DNA of 64,000 bases. It comes from Fumia sp045615345 (GTDB lineage Bacteria > Bacillota > Clostridia > Oscillospirales > Ruminococcaceae). Positions 36,862-45,864 of the stretch are shown piece after piece. How positions within the stretch are numbered: position 1 is the first letter of the stretch; every line of letters starts with the position of its first letter. The stretch lies in assembly GCA_045615345.1 (NCBI GenBank), contig JAZLER010000034.1, positions 1-64,000 of the forward strand, in the 5' to 3' direction. Below the pieces are notes generated by a model. That model worked only from the letters and a program-made list of their open reading frames with translations, searched no databases and was not told the DNA's origin. A program made the translations under genes and the position numbers.

Positions 36862-38311
36862 TTAAGGAGTAAATTCTCTGAAAGTTTTAAATTCTTCGTT
36901 CATTAGTTTCACATTTTTCAAATATTCACCTATTAAATAGTTGTAATAACTTGTTTCCCATATACTGTCATTGTATGGATATTTTACGAATCGTGTATCA
37001 GATATTAAATCTGTAACTCTTTCAATAAATTTCTTTCTGTGATTTAATATTGTATTATCCACCAAATACTTCCATTGACTATTTTCGACAAAATTTCTTT
37101 TCCAGATAATTTCTGCTAATTTTTGCGTGTCAGGTTTCCTTTTCAAGGTATTATAGACATCAACAAAACCAGGTTGATCATTAATTACTGCACTCAATCC
37201 AGCTTCAAGTATTTCTTTATATGCCGGAATCGCAGCCATACCGCCAGCTTGAATAGATTGTATATTTTCAGACCTTAAAGCGCGTTTTGTAATTAGAGCT
37301 AAACCAATTTCAAATATTACTAAAAAGGCTTCCATCGAATCTTGATAGCTTTTTTTGCTTGAGACTGCATAACTTTCATTAATATACATTGTATCATACA
37401 AATCTTTATACAGTACATTTTTAAACCTTTTCTTCAAAGTAATTTTTTTTCTCTAAGAGCTCATCCAATAGTTCTCTCGCTTTTGCTTCTGCGGCTTTTC
37501 TAATTTCTGCAATACACCCAGTAACTTCTCGATTACCTGCGTTATCAGCCGAACGAAATGTATCCGATTCTTCAAAACTTCTGTCATATAAATCGGATAA
37601 TTCATCCAGTAGATCTGAAACTTCGTTAACAGAATTTGAAAGAGAAATATTTTTGCTGGTACCGGCTAACAGTAGTTCCTTACAAATTTTGTCTACATCT
37701 TCGTGGTTCCATATCTGTGCGTTATCGTCAACTAAAAATTTTTCTTCAAGCCCACAAAGTTTCCAGATATAACTGTCAATACAAACAACATATTCCTTAA
37801 AATCATATTTAAAGATTCTGTTTGGATCATCTTCAGAAGCAAGATACCCCTGTCCTTTTTTTATGTCGCGTTTTATCTTCTCATAAACTTTTACTGCAAC
37901 ATCTTCTGTATATCTTCCCGTAACGCTAATATTAAGTACCTGCTGAAGGACCTTGATCGCTTTTGTATATGTACCGAAAACATCAATACTGAATTTGAAA
38001 TTGCTGATGGATTTCCTTTCCATCAGTTCTTTTATTTCCTTTACATTTTTCCCCTTTAGAAGTTCCGGTAGATCAATAACTCTTGCTTTTATTAAATCAT
38101 TACCGTAAACATCTCTTTTGTCGCCACGATATGTGGTGTCTAAAAGGATTTTTTCAATTTCTTCCCTTTTTTCTATACCACGCAAAAATCCAGCATCACG
38201 ATAAATTCTGACAACACTGTCAAAATCACTCGAAGAAAGGCATTTTAATCCATACATATAGTCATCGTGTTTTAACATTCGTAACATATCATCTTTATCT
38301 CTTGGTCGCAT
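36862..38311 (-). pseudogene. Polymorphic toxin, N-type 2, split by a frameshift at A8
   Basis: Paralogue of the toxin at 32209-33663. The frame from 38311 (MRPRDKDDMLRML, GGAGG upstream) runs to a stop at 37421; the rest continues in another frame to 36862. The break lies in eight A (T8 at 37443-37450). Removing one A restores ELLEKKITLKKRFKNVLYKD, matching the paralogue. All other parts, including the C-terminal TSYYNYLIGEYLKNVKL, are intact. This could be a recent mutation, a sequencing error, phase variation or transcriptional slippage. It follows the tail-fibre operon and a hairpin. Confidence 0.65.
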
Positions 38312-38332
38312 AATTATACCTCCATAAAATTT

Positions 38333-38362
38333 AAACCACCGTATCAATCGACACGGTGGTTT
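38333..38362 (-). terminator. Hairpin after the tail operon
   Basis: AAACCACCGT (38333-38342) pairs with ACGGTGGTTT (38353-38362), between the XkdX-like gene and the toxin. The minus-strand T-run is interrupted (TTTAAATTTT). Confidence 0.5.
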
Positions 38363-38370
38363 TTGTTATG

Positions 38371-38499
38371 TTAATAGCTTTTACCTGTGATTTTTTTAAA
38401 TTCAGTTTTTGTGATAATACCTTTTCTTACGGCAACTCTGACCATACCTTCAGTCCAGAGGCCTTTATCATAATTTTTCTTAACTGCATTAAAATTCAT
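38371..38499 (-). CDS. xkdX: XkdX-family phage protein
   Basis: A 42-residue protein starting at 38499 (MNFNAVKKNYDKGLWT) behind AGGAGG. The KGLWTEGMVRVAVRKGIITKTEFKKITG pattern (read as two parts: WTEGMVRVAV, then KGIITKTEF) is the XkdX signature. It closes the tail-fibre operon, as in PBSX. Function unknown. Confidence 0.85.
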   Translation of the reverse strand: MNFNAVKKNYDKGLWTEGMVRVAVRKGIITKTEFKKITGKSY

Positions 38500-38509
38500 A
38501 AATATCCTC

Positions 38510-38863
38510 CTATTCTGCGTCAGGCATTGAGTTAAGAACCTGATATTCAAGTGCCGCCGCAATTCTTTCTTCGGCGGTGGGTTCTGTACTTACAGAGTTG
38601 ATTTCATTTTCAAATGCTTCGATTTTTGCGAGTACCTCTTCGTTTGAAGCACATTCGGAGAAATCACAGCCACGGTCTTCTGCCATTTTTTTCATCTGTC
38701 CCAAAGTACCGAAAAATGAGCCGTTGATTTCACCTGCACCGCAGACAACGGTAATACTGTCAAGTGCCGCCACGGGATATCGTGTAATCCACTGTTCAGC
38801 AGAGAGCACCTCGCCCACGGGTGTTATAATACTATCTTTTTTGTTCCAAATTGCATATTTCAT
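38510..38863 (-). CDS. Phage tail-operon protein of unknown function
   Basis: A 117-residue soluble protein between the fibre and XkdX genes. It starts MKYAIWNKKDSIITPVGEVL and has a hydrophobic-free composition with an acidic C-terminal half. Proteins in this position (XkdW-like) are fibre-associated or of unknown role. An RBS (AGGAGGAAA) precedes the ATG. Confidence 0.6.
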   Translation of the reverse strand: MKYAIWNKKDSIITPVGEVLSAEQWITRYPVAALDSITVVCGAGEINGSFFGTLGQMKKMAEDRGCDFSECASNEEVLAKIEAFENEINSVSTEPTAEERIAAALEYQVLNSMPDAE

Positions 38864-38875
38864 AAATTTTTCCTC

Positions 38876-40039
38876 CTAAAAAACATAAACTTCTGTACTG
38901 CTTACTGCGTTATTCATACTTTCTTTCGAGCAACCGCCGGCAAAAAGTGCATAATTTCCGACAACTGCCGCTTTTAATAATCTTCTGTCGTTTTTGAGAT
39001 TTCCGACATCTTTTAAAGTCAAAGATGTATCGAAACAGTTTGTGATATTAAGTGCTGATTCATCGCTCATACCACCTGCAAACAAAGCAAAGTCCCCAAG
39101 TCCTGCACCTGCAAGCTGTGTTGAAGGACTCAGAAGACTTAACTGTGAAACCTTTGTAAGGGAAGAATCGTATACCTTTACCAGATTAAGAGCACCCGGT
39201 GGTGAGTTTGTGATATAGCTACCGGTCTGACCACCTGCAAAAACAGCATAGTTTTCCAAAGAAACACCTGCGCCAAATAACTTGCTTCTGACTCCTTCTG
39301 TTCCTTCTGATTTGTCATCAGTAGTTTTAATAGTCATTGAGGTATCAAGAGCAAATACAATATTTGAACACCCGTAAAATAGTCCTGTATTTCCTGCAGA
39401 TGCTGCCGACATACCAAAAGCTGTAGAGGGTAATTCATAGACTGTATGTGTGCCGTATTTGTCATAACAGTCAATGTTATTGTATGTTATGTTATAACTT
39501 GTACTGAGAGCAATAGCACCACCTGCAAAAACAGCATAATCGCCGATATTAAGACCTGCTATATGTCCTCGTTCATGACTTAACGAATCAGGTAAAACTG
39601 TTTTGACAAGTGAGTTATCATACCTTTCAACATTCGACACAGGCAAATAGTTTGTTATATCAAATCCCCCGGCAAATATAACTGTATTGTCAAGTGAAGC
39701 AGCACCACCAAACTCGCTGTAAAATGATAAACCATCAATTATCGTGCGTGTCAGAGATTTATTATAGGTTTCACAGTCATTTCCTGCATACTCGCCACCT
39801 GCAAAAAACGCATAATCCTCAGTTGAAGCTGACATATGACCGGGGCGTCCCCATGAAAGCGGCGTGGTTTCGCCCCAGTATGTGACTTCGCTGGTCATAA
39901 CAGGTCTTGCGATATTATCTACACCAAGGTAAGCTTTTTTAATCTTTCGCGCGTACGATGTTCCCTCTTCCTTAACGCCTATATATGCTTTTTTTACCTT
40001 TTTGGCTACACCGTTTACGCCAAGATAAATTTTTTTCAT
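38876..40039 (-). CDS. Kelch-like phage tail fibre protein
   Basis: A 387-residue protein. The first ~50 residues hold three copies of a short motif, KKIYLGVNGVAKKVKKAYIG-like, common at the start of Firmicutes phage fibres. The rest has about seven repeats ending in (Y)A(V/L)FAGG, each ~45 residues with CYDxSL, the pattern of a kelch-type beta-propeller. It probably forms the receptor-binding tip. Downstream of the baseplate genes. Confidence 0.75.
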   Translation of the reverse strand: MKKIYLGVNGVAKKVKKAYIGVKEEGTSYARKIKKAYLGVDNIARPVMTSEVTYWGETTPLSWGRPGHMSASTEDYAFFAGGEYAGNDCETYNKSLTRTIIDGLSFYSEFGGAASLDNTVIFAGGFDITNYLPVSNVERYDNSLVKTVLPDSLSHERGHIAGLNIGDYAVFAGGAIALSTSYNITYNNIDCYDKYGTHTVYELPSTAFGMSAASAGNTGLFYGCSNIVFALDTSMTIKTTDDKSEGTEGVRSKLFGAGVSLENYAVFAGGQTGSYITNSPPGALNLVKVYDSSLTKVSQLSLLSPSTQLAGAGLGDFALFAGGMSDESALNITNCFDTSLTLKDVGNLKNDRRLLKAAVVGNYALFAGGCSKESMNNAVSSTEVYVF

Positions 40040-40048
40040 ACTCCACCT

Positions 40049-40237
40049 CTATTCATAGACAAAATAAAGCTTGCCGTTTTCAAGCGGAGAAACTCCTGCA
40101 GTCAGGTCTTCGGTACCCGCTTCGAAAAAGTTAAGCTTTTCGTCTATAATATCAGCATTGTTATTGAAATCATCTATGTTATAAAAATCCATAGGCTCGG
40201 GTTTTTTCAGCCCGAAATTCTTTGTATAAGTTGCCAT
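40049..40237 (-). CDS. Small phage tail-fibre-associated protein
   Basis: A 62-residue protein beginning MATYTKNFGLKKPEPMDFYN, an N-terminal pattern shared by phage tail fibres, followed by FNNNADIIDEKL. It seems to be a stand-alone fibre attachment piece. The start overlaps the XkdU stop by one base. Confidence 0.7.
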   Translation of the reverse strand: MATYTKNFGLKKPEPMDFYNIDDFNNNADIIDEKLNFFEAGTEDLTAGVSPLENGKLYFVYE

Positions 40238-40770
40238 TAGTATTTTCCTCCTTCTTTAATGTAACTGTAAGTAAACCTTGAAAGCATCCCATGCCTTAAA
40301 GCGCCAACCGTAATATATCTTCGGTATAACTTACCCACCTCTGTAAGCATATTGGCAGGTGCCATCAGACAAAGAAGTTTTTCGACAGCATCAGCATTAT
40401 CTGAAGAGTTGAGAAAAACAGAGATTTTCGGTACATTATAATCGATAGAAAGCTCATAGTTTCCCTCACCACAGATGGCGTTAAGCTGTAAAATAAGGGC
40501 GTTCTTTGTAAAAGGCAATCTGTTTCCAAGGGTGGTTTTGATTTGAAATCTACGAAACTCAATATCTCCATTCGAAGGAAGCGAAAGCATTTTTTCAAAA
40601 CGCTTAAGTCCCGTTTCATCAAGGGTAGCACAGAACTGATTATTAAGGATGCTTTCGGCTTCCGTATAGATTTTCGAAAGCTCTGAGTTTTCGGCACCCG
40701 TGATATATTTAAACTCTATAATCTCCGATAAAACAGGCGGGAGATATTTTAAAATATCACTGTTTCTCAT
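40237..40770 (-). CDS. xkdU: XkdU-like baseplate protein (DUF2313)
   Basis: A 177-residue protein in the XkdS-T-U order. It starts MRNSDILKYLPPVLSEI and has ILNNQFCATLDETGLKRFEK and NANALxAICGEGNYEL-type features (read here as LNAICGEGNYELSIDYNV). It is expected at the wedge or fibre connection. Overlaps XkdT by 14 bases. Confidence 0.85.
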   Translation of the reverse strand: MRNSDILKYLPPVLSEIIEFKYITGAENSELSKIYTEAESILNNQFCATLDETGLKRFEKMLSLPSNGDIEFRRFQIKTTLGNRLPFTKNALILQLNAICGEGNYELSIDYNVPKISVFLNSSDNADAVEKLLCLMAPANMLTEVGKLYRRYITVGALRHGMLSRFTYSYIKEGGKY

Positions 40771-41809
40771 TTACTGACCCCCTCACGGGAATTTCGGTTT
40801 CTGAAAGTTCTATGTTTTTTTCACTGCCGTTTACAGAAGTGAAAGTGACATCAAGAATTCCTTCAGTATCAATAAGTCTTTTTTCAATCTGACTGACCCT
40901 TACGGTAACAGGACCACTGTCAGGCCAGTTTTCTGTGAGTTCTTTAAAATACCCGTCAATCGTTTCGCCGATTTTTTCCTGCAAAACATCAAAACTGTAA
41001 TCCGTCTGGTAAGTTAAAGAAAGCTCGATGTTTATCGGTTTGGCGGTTACACTTTCAACTGTTACCCTGTGACCTATGGGGGCTATTCCGAGACCTTCAC
41101 CGCTTACAGGGTCAACTTCATTCTGTACCTTTTCAACAAGACTTTCATCGGGAAGTCCGGCGTTTGAAGTTATAACAAGTCGTACCGTTCCGCCGCCATA
41201 GTAATGAGGATTTACAAGCACTTTTCCGACTCCGTCAATTTCCCTGACTTTTTGTCTGTAATCGGCCTGATTACCGCCAAATGAAGCGTTTTTAATGCTC
41301 TGGATATATCTTTTTCTGAAACTTTCTGTGTCCTCTTCATCAGCACCCGGAGTAACAATTGCCGTGATTTTTGCCGATGTCAGGCCATCGATGTACTCCA
41401 CAGGGAGAAGAATTCCGGTAAGATGATTAGCAGTTGAACCGGCTTTGTCTGCTTTGAGTTTAAAAGTTGTTTCCGTAATTTTTTCGGTTACCGTAAAACT
41501 CTGGTCATCAATCATAAAGCGGCTGCCAATCGGTACTTCTTTTGAAAACTCGCCGAGTGCTTCTGCACAGGTAGCTTCATAAGGCGTTATACCTCGTTCC
41601 ATCGCACGCCTTACAAGATATTCCCTGCTTGCAGTATCAGCAAAGGACTCATTTAAGACCACCGAAAGTTCAATATATAAAAGCGCCATCTCAAGTGCGG
41701 CAGGTGCCAATGCATTATAAATAACAGAACCCTCGCGTTTATCCAAATTATCAGGAATTTTTGAAAGCATATTTTCTAAAATCTTTTCAAAAGTCATCTG
41801 TTCATACAT
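40757..41809 (-). CDS. xkdT: Baseplate J-like protein (XkdT)
   Basis: A 350-residue Baseplate_J family protein. Recognisable parts are REGSVIYNALAPAALEMALL, the central GADEEDTESFRKRYI with FGGNQADYRQKVREIDGVG, and PIGHRVTVESVTAKPINIEL. It forms the baseplate wedge of a contractile tail. Overlaps XkdS by eight bases. Confidence 0.93.
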   Translation of the reverse strand: MYEQMTFEKILENMLSKIPDNLDKREGSVIYNALAPAALEMALLYIELSVVLNESFADTASREYLVRRAMERGITPYEATCAEALGEFSKEVPIGSRFMIDDQSFTVTEKITETTFKLKADKAGSTANHLTGILLPVEYIDGLTSAKITAIVTPGADEEDTESFRKRYIQSIKNASFGGNQADYRQKVREIDGVGKVLVNPHYYGGGTVRLVITSNAGLPDESLVEKVQNEVDPVSGEGLGIAPIGHRVTVESVTAKPINIELSLTYQTDYSFDVLQEKIGETIDGYFKELTENWPDSGPVTVRVSQIEKRLIDTEGILDVTFTSVNGSEKNIELSETEIPVRGSVNEKQ

Positions 41810-42161
41810 TAATTATCACTTCCTTTTTCTCTTCAATATCGCCAAAAACTGTCTTTACAGTAAAGTTCACCATAACCTTTCCCTTGTCGGCATCAAAAGA
41901 AAAGTTCTCAACGGCAGTTATCCTGTCATCGCACATCAAAGCCTCTGTGATACGGCGTTTGATCTCGGGCCACAGGTAAGAAACCTCTCTGCCTATAAGC
42001 TCCGAAAACTCTGCGCCGTAGTTCCAGCTGTAAACGGGATAGACATACCTCTCACAATTAAGTATCAGATAAACTGCCTGCCGTATGGCGTCAATTCCGT
42101 CCGTAAAACCTTTGATTTTTCTGTTTTCGATATCAATGAGGTAAGTTTTTGTTTCAGTCAA
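41802..42161 (-). CDS. xkdS: XkdS-like baseplate protein (DUF2634, gp25-like)
   Basis: A 119-residue protein. KTYLIDIENRKIKGFTDGID and QAVYLILNCERYVYPVYSWN with YGAEFSELIGR fit DUF2634. Probable gp25-type sheath-baseplate initiator. Confidence 0.87.
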   Translation of the reverse strand: MTETKTYLIDIENRKIKGFTDGIDAIRQAVYLILNCERYVYPVYSWNYGAEFSELIGREVSYLWPEIKRRITEALMCDDRITAVENFSFDADKGKVMVNFTVKTVFGDIEEKKEVIINV

Positions 42162-42163
42162 TA

Positions 42164-42448
42164 TTATTCCTCCTTGATTTTGTCTAAAATTAAAAATTTC
42201 TGTCCGCCCTGCATACGCAAAAGCAAGACTTTGTCACCTGTTTTAATGGCGTTTAAAAGCTTAAGCTTTATAAATTCTCCCGAGTATTCAGCTGTTATTT
42301 CGTAATCAGTAAGGTTTCTGGGGACTATAAGCATTTTTTCTGAAATCTGTAACTTCTGCTCCACTCTGACAGCCAGAGGTGAAGTCGATATAACCTCACC
42401 CGACATAATGTTTACAGGCTTTTTATCTTCAATAGTTTCAAAGCACAC
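42164..42448 (-). CDS. xkdR: XkdR-like protein (DUF2577)
   Basis: A 94-residue protein with the DUF2577 pattern GEVISTSPLAVRVEQKLQIS, LIVPRNLTDY and GDKVLLLRMQGGQKFLILDK. It lies between XkdQ and XkdS as in PBSX; a role in baseplate assembly is presumed. Confidence 0.83.
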   Translation of the reverse strand: MCFETIEDKKPVNIMSGEVISTSPLAVRVEQKLQISEKMLIVPRNLTDYEITAEYSGEFIKLKLLNAIKTGDKVLLLRMQGGQKFLILDKIKEE

Positions 42449-42470
42449 CTTTTTTATAAGGTTTAAAAAA

Positions 42471-43418
42471 TCATTCAGAGAAATCCCCTCCTTTCAATGA
42501 CAGGTCCATCGTATGGTCGTTTTCGGAAAATATGTGGGTCACTTTTGTAACCGTCATATTTCCTTTATATTCGGGAATGTCGATGTAAATACCGCTGCCG
42601 GCTCTTATCCTTATATCCCCGGTGATACCGCTTAACGAAAGCGTTTTCTTCGGATTTTTAAGCTCTGCTAAAAGTTTATTTGCAACCTCTTTGCCGTTTT
42701 CGTCACCATTGATATGGGAAAAGTACTGAAGTACCCCGAATTTTTGCTGAAGTTGTTTGTCCTCAGCAATACTTACTTCCCTTAAACCTTTTTTACTGTC
42801 CTCATGCAAAAGTTTTATACGGTTAAAGGAATTATCAATACTCGAAGTAAGACTATAATTCTCAAAACACTCACTGTCAATCAGCAAATTTGTCTGTAAA
42901 GCAGAAAGCTTTACAAGGCACAAACCCCCGAAATTATCGTATAAAACATACTCTTCACCCGTGTTTTCATATGTAAGGTCAAGGGCTGTTTCAATTATGT
43001 CAAAAAGCGTTTTTGAGTCTTCAACGCGATAAGGAATTTTATATTTTGTATCGTCAACTCTGTCTGTTTTCAGCAAAAACTGAGTTGCAATCAGCTTTAA
43101 AACCTCCGAGGCTGTCTTGTTCTGGTAAACAAGATTATCCTTGTTTTTTAAATATCGCAGGCTGTCAAAAGCTGTAACCGAAAAACTACCCGTAGCGCCA
43201 TTTTTTGTGTAGTTCATAATAAATCCCGAAAACACCCCTTCATCCCCAACAAAAAAGCTCACCTTATCACCCTCCGATGGCGTAAAACCAATATCGGGGA
43301 TTATAAAGGTAAGCTTTGAAGGTGTCAGTTTTCGTGACATTTCCCATCTTAAATTTTCTTCGGGAATTATGATATACCCTTTGCCGTTATGCTCAATCTG
43401 AAGCCTTAAATCAGCCAA
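42471..43418 (-). CDS. xkdQ: XkdQ-like tail hub protein
   Basis: A 315-residue protein of the late-control/gpD-hub type. It has LTFIIPDIGFTPSEGDKVSF, SVTAFDSLRYLKNKDNLVYQ and GITGDIRIRAGSGIYIDIPE. It probably forms the tail hub that holds the spike. Overlaps XkdP by eight bases. Confidence 0.87.
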   Translation of the reverse strand: MADLRLQIEHNGKGYIIIPEENLRWEMSRKLTPSKLTFIIPDIGFTPSEGDKVSFFVGDEGVFSGFIMNYTKNGATGSFSVTAFDSLRYLKNKDNLVYQNKTASEVLKLIATQFLLKTDRVDDTKYKIPYRVEDSKTLFDIIETALDLTYENTGEEYVLYDNFGGLCLVKLSALQTNLLIDSECFENYSLTSSIDNSFNRIKLLHEDSKKGLREVSIAEDKQLQQKFGVLQYFSHINGDENGKEVANKLLAELKNPKKTLSLSGITGDIRIRAGSGIYIDIPEYKGNMTVTKVTHIFSENDHTMDLSLKGGDFSE

Positions 43419-44049
43419 AGTATATCACCTGCCCGGGATAAATCAAGTTAGGATTGCTTATGTTATTAAGTTTTGCAATTTCTTTATATCTGTTACCATC
43501 ACCAAGCTCGGTTTTACAGATGTTATAAAGACAATCGCCCTTTTTCACAGTGTAGCTTTTAGCAGGAGTTTTAACTTCACGGGTGACAGTATTTGCCGCA
43601 TTACTTGTGGCAACCGAATATTCTTTCAGCTTGTAACTTTTATATTCACGAAGCTTAAAGGAAACCACACAGTCAATACCGTTTTCTGCACTTTCCGATA
43701 CCGTCATATCCTCAATGCTCACAAGGATGTTGGTGTCGTAAAGCAATCTGCCTTTTTCATTTGTCCTTGAAGCGAGAAAGTAAACAGCTTTTTTATCGCG
43801 TTTAATAGCCTCAAACTTCTGAAGATAAAAATTTGACGGCAGAAAACCATCAGGATAATAAGAAAACGGATACTGCTTCTGCGGAAAAAGTGCCTCAAAA
43901 GAAATCTCCCGAAGTCCCGGTGACTTTAAAATGCTTATCTCTTCACCATTCAAAAGGGTTGATACCCTGTTTTTGTTTTTGTTTGTAATGTTAAGCCTTG
44001 ACGGAGTTACCGGAAGCGCAATCCCGTCAAGATAGAAAATATATGCCAT
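43411..44049 (-). CDS. xkdP: XkdP-like LysM tail protein
   Basis: Start at 44049 (MAYIFYLDGIALPVTPS) behind AAAGGAGGG; 212 residues. The N-terminal domain has FEALFPQKQYPFSYY typical of XkdP/gp53-like adaptors. A single LysM domain ends the protein (YTVKKGDCLYNICKTEL, ISNPNLIYPGQVIYFG). It links tube or tape measure to the hub. It is the first phage gene after the cassette inserted behind the tape-measure remnant. Confidence 0.88.
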   Translation of the reverse strand: MAYIFYLDGIALPVTPSRLNITNKNKNRVSTLLNGEEISILKSPGLREISFEALFPQKQYPFSYYPDGFLPSNFYLQKFEAIKRDKKAVYFLASRTNEKGRLLYDTNILVSIEDMTVSESAENGIDCVVSFKLREYKSYKLKEYSVATSNAANTVTREVKTPAKSYTVKKGDCLYNICKTELGDGNRYKEIAKLNNISNPNLIYPGQVIYFG

Positions 44050-44084
44050 TTTATCCCTCCTTTTATAAAACATATAAATTCCAA

Positions 44085-44112
44085 TAAAAAAACCGCACCA
44101 AGCGGTACGGTT
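44085..44112 (-). terminator. Shared cassette terminator, copy 1
   Basis: AACCGCACC (44091-44099) pairs with GGTACGGTT (44104-44112, one wobble). On the minus strand it is followed by a T-run. The same sequence, with the flank CCAATAAAAA, recurs at 51765-51792 and 54736-54766. Confidence 0.8.
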
Positions 44113-44127
44113 AAATATTAAATTTAG

Positions 44128-44175
44128 TCCATTTGGGGACGTACATTTTTTGGTACTGTTTTCCTGAAAAATGTT
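44128..44175. repeat. REP-like repeat, version b
   Basis: CCATTTGGGGACGTAC, then TTTTTTGGTACTG and CCTGAAAAATGTT, abutting the family A stop. GTAC...GTAC is a small inverted repeat within it. Same unit at 29267-29313, 54844-54976 and 56648-56730. Confidence 0.75.
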
Positions 44176-44662
44176 AAAACTTACAGCTCGGGTCGATGGA
44201 TTTCATTAATTTTTTAAACAAAACCCTTGCCCAGAAAACCGCATCCGATGTAACTTTCTCCTCCCCTGTCCATTCTTTGAGCTTTTCTTTGTACTTTCGT
44301 ATCAAAACAATAGCCACAAGCCTTATAATAAGGCAGATTAAAAAGAGGATTAAACCAAAATACGTACCTAAAAAGAAACCTGCGTAAATACGCATATTAA
44401 TGTCATTGGATACAGCTGAAAAATATATCAGGAACAACGGAGGCAAAAAAGTTAAAAAGTTTTCCTTTCTGAAAAAGAGAATGGCATACGCTATAGAAAT
44501 TATAGTTAATACAGGAGAAAATAAATATAGTACAACAGACAAGAAAAAGTAAACAAAATCATTAAAATCAAACCGCTCAAAAATCAACAGTGCACCAAAA
44601 ATCATTATTGATAAAACAATTAAAATACTGTGATTTGCCAGTATTTTTAAGAATTTTTTCAT
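44174..44662 (-). CDS. Family A membrane protein (putative immunity)
   Basis: A 162-residue paralogue of the family at 29312, with four hydrophobic segments and the same tail (VTSDAVFWARVLFKKLMKSI). It has no intact toxin gene next to it. A 3' fragment of another cassette gene ends 12 bases upstream of its start. The REP-like unit and shared terminator follow, then xkdP. Confidence 0.6.
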   Translation of the reverse strand: MKKFLKILANHSILIVLSIMIFGALLIFERFDFNDFVYFFLSVVLYLFSPVLTIISIAYAILFFRKENFLTFLPPLFLIYFSAVSNDINMRIYAGFFLGTYFGLILFLICLIIRLVAIVLIRKYKEKLKEWTGEEKVTSDAVFWARVLFKKLMKSIDPSCKF

Positions 44663-44674
44663 AATCAGAGCCTC

Positions 44675-44772
44675 CTACGGTTTCCAGGGATAATCATAAA
44701 ACATATTATATAAGTAACTCTTATTGATTGAGTCATAATAAAACTTAACGCCATTCCAACATGGGCGATAAT
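44675..44772 (-). pseudogene. Fragment with WNG motif cut by a REP-like repeat
   Basis: Minus-strand reading gives RPCWNGVKFYYDS, ending at 44675. It matches the ARWNGVKRFYEDN part of the fragment at 57693-57870. Its 5' side meets the REP-like unit at 44778. It is a remnant only. Confidence 0.45.
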
Positions 44773-44777
44773 TCCAA

Positions 44778-44825
44778 TGCCATTTGTGCCATTTGGGAAT
44801 GGGGCAGTTTTTGTTACATTCTATG
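44778..44825. repeat. REP-like repeat, version a
   Basis: CCATTTGGGAATGGGGCAG then TTTTTGTTACATT. Abuts the stop of the gene at 44826. Confidence 0.7.
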
Positions 44826-45563
44826 TTAATCTACCTGAAAATCCTCATCTTTGGCAAGTTTTTTGCCATGCTTGTCACAAACTGCCAGAACTTTTTCCAA
44901 AAGCTCTTTTTTACTGTATTTATCCTTTTTAAACTGCACTTTAAAAACAGTATGCCAGTTTACGAAGCTTAGAAATATATCGGGTTTTACGGATTTTGTG
45001 AATTCAAGCATTTCTTCTTTGTTTTTAAAGTCCGTTAAAAGATTTAAATCCTTATATCCGTAAAGCTCGGGAAATACATAGTCTAAATTATGAAGTAGTG
45101 AAAAATAAGTTTTTATGAGTTTGATATCTGCACCATTTGTAATGCTTGCTACCTCAAGTTTATCAGCAAAAACATTATCACAAGGCAGATTATAAGCTTT
45201 CAGAAACGCTTTATAATACTCACCGAAAAGGTTTTCCGTATATCTGTCAGGAAGTTTTAATATGAGCTTCTTTTGAAATTTTTCTTCCTTTTTTGTCAGT
45301 GTTCTCGGCTGTCCCAATACATCAAAAGTATTAAAGACAGTGTGTCCTTCGAGCAACACTTCCATGAGGTTTGTTGCAAATGGAATAAGTTCTTCGAATT
45401 TGTCCTCACAGTCCGCATCAAAGTAAGAAATCTCAAACATATCCATATCAGAATCCGCAGGAAGTCTGTCATTTAAGTGAAAACTATTATACACCGTCAG
45501 AAGGCTTGTGCCCCAGCCCTCATAATCCAAAAAATCATCAATATTATAAAGCATTAATTTCAC
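44826..45563 (-). CDS. Hypothetical soluble protein (putative immunity)
   Basis: A 245-residue acidic protein with no signal or membrane segment (starts MKLMLYNIDDFLDYEGWGTS). I do not recognise the family. It is bracketed on both sides by REP-like repeats and lies behind a 28-codon remnant of a type 1 toxin, which suggests a retained immunity gene of a lost toxin. RBS GAGGTGAAA precedes the ATG. Confidence 0.5.
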   Translation of the reverse strand: MKLMLYNIDDFLDYEGWGTSLLTVYNSFHLNDRLPADSDMDMFEISYFDADCEDKFEELIPFATNLMEVLLEGHTVFNTFDVLGQPRTLTKKEEKFQKKLILKLPDRYTENLFGEYYKAFLKAYNLPCDNVFADKLEVASITNGADIKLIKTYFSLLHNLDYVFPELYGYKDLNLLTDFKNKEEMLEFTKSVKPDIFLSFVNWHTVFKVQFKKDKYSKKELLEKVLAVCDKHGKKLAKDEDFQVD

Positions 45564-45579
45564 CTCATAAAATTATTCT

Positions 45580-45650
45580 AAGTGCCATTTGGGAATGTAC
45601 ATTCTTTGGTACTGTTTGCCATTTTGGGACGGGGCAGTTTTTGTTACATT
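45580..45650. repeat. REP-like repeats, versions b and a in tandem
   Basis: CCATTTGGGAATGTACATTC followed by TTTGGTACTG, then CCATTTTGGGACGGGGCAG and TTTTTGTTACATT. The end coincides with the point where the toxin remnant stops. Confidence 0.7.
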
Positions 45651-45736
45651 ATATGCCCGATAACAGTGCTTCCATTAATATTCTTAAAATATTCTGGGCT
45701 ACCAACATCGTAGCCGTTTGAGCCTTTAAGTACCAT
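45648..45736 (-). pseudogene. N-terminal remnant of a type 1 toxin
   Basis: Minus-strand reading from ATG at 45736 gives MVLKGSNGYDVGSPEYF and STVIGHIM, then a stop where the REP-like repeat begins. It matches residues 1-29 of the toxins at 31332 and 60295. Confidence 0.8.
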
Positions 45737-45834
45737 AATTGTACCACATATCCTTTAAATTGTAAATATTATCTGCATAGGCGGATATCATCCGCCCGCA
45801 TTCTGATTCATAAGATAAATAATCTGTATCCAAC

Positions 45835-45862
45835 AAAAAACCGTGTCTTTCGACACGGTTTT
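45835..45862 (-). terminator. Terminator after the SLOG-domain gene
   Basis: CCGTGTC (45841-45847), TTTC loop, GACACGG (45852-45858); on the minus strand followed by TTTTTTG. Confidence 0.82.
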
Positions 45863-45864
45863 AG

